Positions 58,891 through 64,000 of a DNA stretch of 64,000 nt are shown here, piece after piece. Source of the DNA: Smittium culicis (taxonomy: Eukaryota; Kickxellomycota; Harpellomycetes; Harpellales; Legeriomycetaceae); NCBI GenBank assembly GCA_001970855.1, contig LSSN01000002.1:142627-206626 (forward strand), given 5' to 3'. Position numbers and translations under genes: made by a program. The notes below the pieces were generated by a model. The model was given only the letters and a program-made list of their open reading frames with translations, searched no databases and was not told the DNA's origin. The first letter of the stretch is position 1; every line of letters begins with the position of its first letter.

Positions 58891-59400
58891 AGGTCCGCAC
58901 GGGAAATAAATATATGGTAATTTACAATTTTTCGGAAGGTCTAAAAGATGGGGTAGGCCCCCCACTTCGGTACCCGGACCATGTATATTATCTTAGAGTA
59001 TACTAACTGGCGGGGTCTTCGGATTTTGATCCTCCTCGTAGTTCGCATCCGCAGGAGAGGAAGTGCGGGAAGGTATAAACTTCCTTAGATCAATAGCGGA
59101 TTAGTTCGAGTGGGGAATCTAGAGAAATAGGAGGGAGGATAAGCTGAATAGGCACAAGGGGCGCTAGTCCTTGGAGGATTTTTTTTTCATAAGGTTTCAA
59201 AATTTTATTTTTAAAAGCGCCATCTATAGGATAGGTTGCTCTACCGGGGATTGACCAGGTAGGAAAAAAGAAAAAATATAATTTTAGCCAAAAGAAATAA
59301 AAGCGTTAAAAAGACCTGGAGCCTCATATCATGGCCTTTCCGCCTATATATAGGCTCCGGAAATTATTTAAATAATAAAAGAAGTTAAACAGAACAAATT

Positions 59401-61177
59401 TTTCTTTTTTAGGGCGAATTAAATACTGTCTGTCAATTTCCAGGCGTCTATTGGGAAAATCCAGAAGGTTTCGTGGAATTCACCGACAAATTCAAGATAA
59501 TTATAAATAACAAAAATAAAATTTTTTTAGTCTGTAATGAGGGGATTAATTTAATGGGCGCAATTCCTATGTCTCAATCGTAAAATAAGAATTTAGACCT
59601 TCAGTTACATTTTTTATATAGAATATCCGTATTATAGTCACAATTGATATTAGTGACTTTGAAATCTTAAGATAATAAGCATATTTAGATTGAGATTTGT
59701 ATAAAAATAAGGGAATAAAACTTTATTAGATTTTTGACTTGTTGTTGAACAGAATAGTCCTGTATGATAAGGATTATGCTTTCTTTATATATGTGATGAC
59801 TAAACATAGTAAGAATGGATTATCAGTATTCATTGGTCAATGGGATGTAGGTGGTGAGACAATGGAATTAATTGTGAATAACGTGGGAAAATCTGTATTT
59901 ATTATAATTGTTTATGACAATTCGTATTACATATTTAACTCTCTAGAAAGAAAGTATCAAGAATTTGAAGCTATGGTTAAACTTCGTTTAATATTCTATA
60001 AGATAATGTTTTTTTGTTTAGTTTTTGGTACAAATAATGCTATTTAATAGATTTTATTATTATTAAAAGATCAGAATTCAATAATAAAATCCTTATTATT
60101 TATACTTATATTTAAAATTATAATATATATTTTTAAAAAATAAAATCGAATCTCAGATTAATTCCTGATTAGATTAATCAAAATCACGTTGGAAAAAATA
60201 TCTATCCAATCGTTTCCATAATTAGATTATTTGATATTTGCATATTATTATATATGCAACAAAGACTAGATATATAGACAGAATCTTAGCTATCCCAAAA
60301 GATAAGGATAATATTTTCAACATATATTCTTACCTTAGTCTCTCAGTACTTGTCCTTGACATAACTTATTCTTATTATTAATTCTTAAAAAATGATTTTT
60401 TTTAGGGTAATTATGAGTTTTAATCACATTTTATAGATATTAAATAATAAAGCTTATTTTGATTTATGTCAAAGATAGATTGAGGAGTTTTTAATTTCCA
60501 CATATCTAAAATAAAGATATTGGTCATACTTTTTTTTTTATAGTAATTGTGGTTTTTAAAATAATTTCAGATTTAATCATTGTTCATATAATATTTAATT
60601 AGTATTAATCTTAAATAATAAAGTAGGCTAATAAGAGAATAAAAAGGATATAAGAGCAATGTATAAAAATGTAGTTGTATAAAATGAATTATTTGAGTTA
60701 GATTAAATCATTAGTCTAAGATAACTATTGTATCTATCATTTTAGAACACCATACTAAAATAAATAAGATATACACAAATTCGGATTCACCTCGTAGTGA
60801 TCAGAGTCAGAATAATCGACGGTATCATTCAGTATTTCTAAAAATTTAGGGATTGGATTTATCTTTAGTTTTTAATAATCCATAAAGATTATAAAAATAA
60901 TTTTCCTTTAATCATCGTTATTAGTTTAACATTTTACAATTAATAGAGCTCTTTAGAGCGAAAAATAATTTATATTAAACGATGAGAGGTGACATATTAA
61001 GTGTTATCATCTTATTGGATAAAATTAAAACGAAAATATAAAGCCAATAAAATTAAAGTAAATAAAATGAACTATAAAAAATTTTATGGTATAAACTGTA
61101 AAGTACGCAGTAGTGATATCCTTATCATCTTTGAGCAAATGTAAAATGGGTGTAGTGGGTGCAACTTAAAATATCTG
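59401..61177. other. Spacer with a possible ISXO2/Merlin-like DDE fragment
   Basis: 59782-60047 (plus) has an open frame with TKHSKNGLSVFIGQWDVGGE, loosely like the G-x-x-V..QWvfGG block of ISXO2/Merlin DDE transposases. The catalytic remainder is missing and the resemblance is weak. 60945-61060 resembles 16075-16140. No other gene seen. Confidence 0.3.
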
Positions 61178-61250
61178 CTCTCTGATGTATAATGTTAGAA
61201 TTAATCTTTGCTCTAAAGAGCTCGATTAATCCATATTATACATCAGAGAG
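61178..61250. repeat. 73-nt palindrome at the DIRS terminus
   Basis: Perfect 16-bp arms ctctctgatgtataat (61178-61193) and attatacatcagagag (61235-61250), with inner arms attaatc/gattaat and a centre ctctaaagag. The DNA could extrude as a cruciform and the RNA as a long hairpin. It begins 24 nt past the recombinase stop codon and likely belongs to the element's terminal repeat. Confidence 0.9.
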
Positions 61251-61273
61251 GAGACATATTAAGTTACTCCAAA

Positions 61274-62394
61274 TTATAAAATCGACTCGGTCAAGTTATT
61301 AGAGGAATTTCTTGTGATTCGATAGTATGTATCGAACATAGCATAGCTCAACCAGAAGGCGTGCGAAACTATTTCATCAGCTGATACCCCTGATTTAGCT
61401 GCTAATGTTGCTTCAATCGCTCTTCCTTTAGGTATTAGTGTATCCGGGACGCGGAGTATTGATTCAGTTATTGATCTTATGTATCTTGAAATTCTATCTA
61501 CTGACAGCAGCTTTTCTTTGTTTACAAACCTCAAAAATCTGTTTACAACCCACTTGCTATTGTGAGTATTTGGGGTTGGGCAAAGTTATTAGCTACCTTT
61601 TCCTTGTAAACTGAGTACGCCAGTACTGGGAATAGGATTTGGTCTGTGTGAGGAGCAATTTGACAGGGCTTTTCTATCGGTCGGCCAGCGCGATTTTCTT
61701 TGGGAGCTACAATAACCAAATATAGAACTCCTTGAGTAACGTGGCTTTGCTCGTCGTCGATCCTATATTTGTTGATTGGCCTTAGGAATCCGGTTACTGA
61801 TAGAAGACAAAATAGATTGGCCGTTAATCGCTTGACTGTGAGGCCAGATGTGGGACCCCACTCTTTGAACGTATCCAATACTGGTGGTATATCTAGTACC
61901 GTTCTAACAAAAGATACTATTGAGGCATCATCTAATGTCTTTGTAAACTCGGAAAGCATTGTATGGCTCGACAATTCTGCAGAGGTTTCAGCTAGATTCA
62001 GCAGTGCGGATTTATAAGCCTTTATATATCCGGCTTTTAACTTGTCTATAGTATAGATCTCGGCCAGAAAGTTGATGATCTGCGGTGCTGAAATGGCTGT
62101 ATTAAATTCACTTGATATTCTCCAGTCTAAAAAGCGCTTTTGAATAGAATTGTATCTCGAACGACGTCTGACACGTCGTTCGTTTGAAAGGATACAGTCA
62201 ACGGCATAAGTTCCAAGACCTTGGGTTTCGAGGAAACGCCGCTGATCCTCCAAGCCATCAAGCTCCAGTGCTTGTTTTCCAAGAGCGGAGACTTTCCGCT
62301 TTTGGGATCTGGCACTACTGTTGTTGCTTGCAGTAGTAAAGGTTGGGACACAGAGAGAGACATCAGAACCGGGAACCATGTGGCCGATTTCCAC
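61274..62394 (-). pseudogene. DIRS tyrosine recombinase, frameshifted
   Basis: The N-terminal part (61543-62394) includes a SAM-like core-binding region (RRVRRRSRYNSIQKRFLDW, ISAPQIINFLAEIY). The catalytic part begins LSVTGFLRPINKYRI with the first catalytic Arg. Reading must shift frame near 61575 to continue into 61274-61534, which carries PKGRAIEATLAAKSG (Arg), IVSHAFW (His, Trp) and FDTYYR (nucleophile Tyr). The frameshift lies between NFAQPQ and NTHNSKWVVNRFLRF. All catalytic residues are still readable, so decay may be recent compared with the LINEs. Confidence 0.88.
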
Positions 62395-62498
62395 ATTGGC
62401 TTAACTAAAGTCATCGTTATTCGTTCCCTGCGCACCTTCTGCACGGTTTGCGCAATCAGATTCCAAGGCGGGCACGCATAAGGGTTTTTGAACCCCGT

Positions 62499-64000
62499 TC
62501 ATTTGAACGCTAGTGAATTATGTCCCAGAGCTTGGTTGTCGATGAACCAGCTGTAGTATTTCTTTGTCTTCTTGTTCATCCGGGAGGCAATAGATCCACG
62601 TCGTGTGGGCCATACATGAAGTTCAGTGTGTCGAATGTCTCCTGAGACAGATAAAATTCGGTTTGAGCTGTCAGTCTGCTCGGAGCATCTGCTGGATTGA
62701 GTACTGATATAACATAAGTCACTTGAGGACAAGTATTGGTCTTCAATCAGTGTGACCAAATTTTCTCGGCTATTCCGAGCAGTTCTGGGAAAGTCGTTGC
62801 TCTGAATTTCTTTACGTACGATAGTGTGGTTGTGTTTTCCGAGTAGACTAACACTGCCCGTACGAACACACTCTTTAGCTTGAGTGCATACAAGACCGTC
62901 ATCAGACTCTTGGCGTTTATGTGCATCTTTGCCTCGGATTGTATCCATGATCCTGAGTATGTTTGATGGCCTACCAAAATCCCCCACGCTGAATCGCTGG
63001 AGTCCGATAAGATATCCAATTCCGGGGTCTCTGGAAAGAACGAGAGATCGTTACATGGTTTCAGCTGGTTCTTCCAGAAAAATAGGTTCTGGATGGCTGT
63101 GCTCTTCAGTTTCACTGTCGAAGTCCATGATTTAAATATCGACAGGGAGTAGTTCTTGAGCTCCAGAAGTCGTCGAAGCATTATGCGGCCAGTTAGGAGA
63201 GCGATAGATATTGCTTGAGCTTTCCCAATAAAGCTCGCCAGACATCTCAATGTCGTCTGGACAGCATTCAAAAGTTTGCTGGCCTCGCGCCTAAGATCCC
63301 AGATCTTGGTTGTCGGAACCTTCAGTGTCATTTCCCGGGTGTTTATTACGATCCCCAGATGTGTGATAGATTGTGATGGGGACGTAGTTGATTTCTCGTC
63401 GTTGATCTTGAATCCAAGCTCCTGGAGCTTGGAGTATATGCCGTGTGTTATTTTCGCACACGCCTCTTTGGATTCTGCCATGATTAGTAGGTCGTCCAAA
63501 TATGATGAGATTCGCATTCCTTGGGACCTGGCCAATTGTAAGACATGGCAAAGAATTTTGGTGAGAACCAACGGGCTCAGTGATAACCCGAATGGTAGGA
63601 CCCGAAACTGGAAACAGCGGCCATTCCAATGAAAGCGTAGGCACTTCCGACACTGCTTGAATACCAGGATATGCATGAATGCATACTGTAGGTCGAGGGA
63701 CGTCAAATAATCTTTACTGAAGACCATGCCGTAGATGGAAGACAGGGTCTCCATCTTGAAGTTCTGCTCCTCCATATGTTGGTTGAGCTTGCGAAGGTCT
63801 AATACTGGTCTGAGGCCTCCAGTTTTTTTCGGGACCGTGAAAATCTGGTTGTAGAAGCCTGGATCCTTGATGATATCTCCTCGATTGCTTTCTTGGCTAG
63901 GAGTGATGTCACTTCGTCCGTCAAAACTTTGCTGACCTCCCGGCTCAATTTCGTATCAAACGACCTCAATCCCGGAGTGGGAGAGTGGGGGGGGGGGGGG
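62499..64000 (-). pseudogene. DIRS reverse transcriptase-RNase H, frameshifted
   Basis: From the edge: KKAIEE (near 63890), then after a frame change PVLDLRKLNQHMEEQNFKME (63750-63810), LTSLDLQYAFMHI, FQFRVLPFGLSLSPLVLTKI, RISSYLDDLLIMAESK (catalytic YLDD), LGFKINDEKSTTSPSQSITH, then RNase H with LDILSDSSDSAWGI (first Asp), KSLMTVLYALK and VLVYSENTTTLSYV. The tail continues out of frame at 62499-62700 (SRMNKKTKKYYSWFID), the usual C-terminal DIRS block. At least two frameshifts. Confidence 0.9.
63988..64000. other. Terminal G homopolymer
   Basis: 13 G at the window edge, preceded by gagagtg; probably an assembly or homopolymer artefact or a contig end. Confidence 0.5.

Larger units (their letters stand above)
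49940..59400 (+). mobile_element. Dead Ty3/Gypsy chromovirus interrupted by a LINE
   Basis: The gag remnant starts at 49940 and pol remnants run from about 54500 to 58690, with domain order protease/linker, RT, RNase H, integrase, chromodomain. LINE copy B lies between them on the opposite strand. Stops are frequent throughout. 58890-59140 is unusually GC-rich for the region and may be 3' untranslated or LTR sequence. A near-inverted repeat (tggagcct / aggctccg) flanks a TATA-like run at 59317-59359. LTR boundaries are not established, and gag and pol could in principle derive from two related copies. Confidence 0.8.
61178..64000 (-). mobile_element. DIRS-type retroelement, partial, decayed
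   Basis: Minus-strand order from the right edge: reverse transcriptase-RNase H (64000 to about 62500), then a tyrosine recombinase (62394-61274), then a terminal palindrome at 61178-61250. This is the layout of DIRS elements, which integrate with a tyrosine recombinase instead of an integrase. Both ORFs carry frameshifts. The 5' part lies beyond the window; the last 13 bases are a G run. Confidence 0.88.

Noticed and set aside
63988..64000. Telomere or special G-quadruplex end
   Set aside because: A plain G homopolymer at the window edge, without a telomeric repeat unit.

Overview
The window reads as nuclear DNA of a fungus with a very AT-rich genome and short GT...AG introns of roughly 60-190 nt. 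Fungal markers are an ECM33/SPS2-type GPI cell-wall protein, an RRG7-type mitochondrial protein, a Dap1/MAPR protein and a Ser/Thr/Pro-rich GPI protein. The mixture of DIRS, chromovirus, L1-like LINE and hAT remains would suit an early-diverging fungus, and an insect-associated Harpellales/Kickxellomycotina relative is possible. That placement is inference from gene style, not from any search.

Layout. 1-10.3 kb is a gene desert of decayed transposons: a ZBED5-like hAT, a MULE transposase and a small inverted-repeat element. 10.4-15.5 kb holds dUTPase, mitochondrial uL23, RRG7 and a nine-exon TTI2. 16.3-21.6 kb is a near full-length but dead LINE. 21.6-26.3 kb is mostly unreadable AT-rich DNA with one dispersed repeat. 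26.3-48 kb is the gene-rich core: NXT1/p15, KIN17, ECM33-like, MAPR/Dap1, ER FKBP2 with a KDEL tail, dihydroorotate dehydrogenase, ARPC5, DPB4/POLE3, the AMPK/SNF1 beta subunit, a membrane J-protein and a repeat-rich GPI protein. A cluster of about 190-bp inverted-repeat elements sits at 32-34 kb. 48-60 kb is a dead Ty3/Gypsy chromovirus with a second LINE lying in opposite orientation between its gag and pol remnants. 61-64 kb is a DIRS-type element (RT-RNase H plus tyrosine recombinase) running off the right edge, ending at 61.2 kb in a 73-nt palindrome.

The conserved genes are housekeeping: nucleotide metabolism (dUTPase, DHODH), mitochondrial function (uL23m, RRG7), TEL2-TTI1-TTI2 chaperoning of PIKK kinases, mRNA export, DNA damage/replication (KIN17, DPB4), actin (ARPC5), energy sensing (AMPK beta) and the secretory pathway/cell wall. 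They do not form an operon-like unit. Several exon structures below were rebuilt by hand from splice signals, reading-frame continuity and family conservation.

I found no convincing new defence or biosynthetic system. The best leads are a class-2-like DHODH with a Cys where Ser is expected, an animal-type hAT remnant in a fungus, an unnamed inverted-repeat element family with CCCTTTCCC ends, the DIRS terminal palindrome with apparent solo copies, and a four-exon GPI protein with a 72-bp coding minisatellite.
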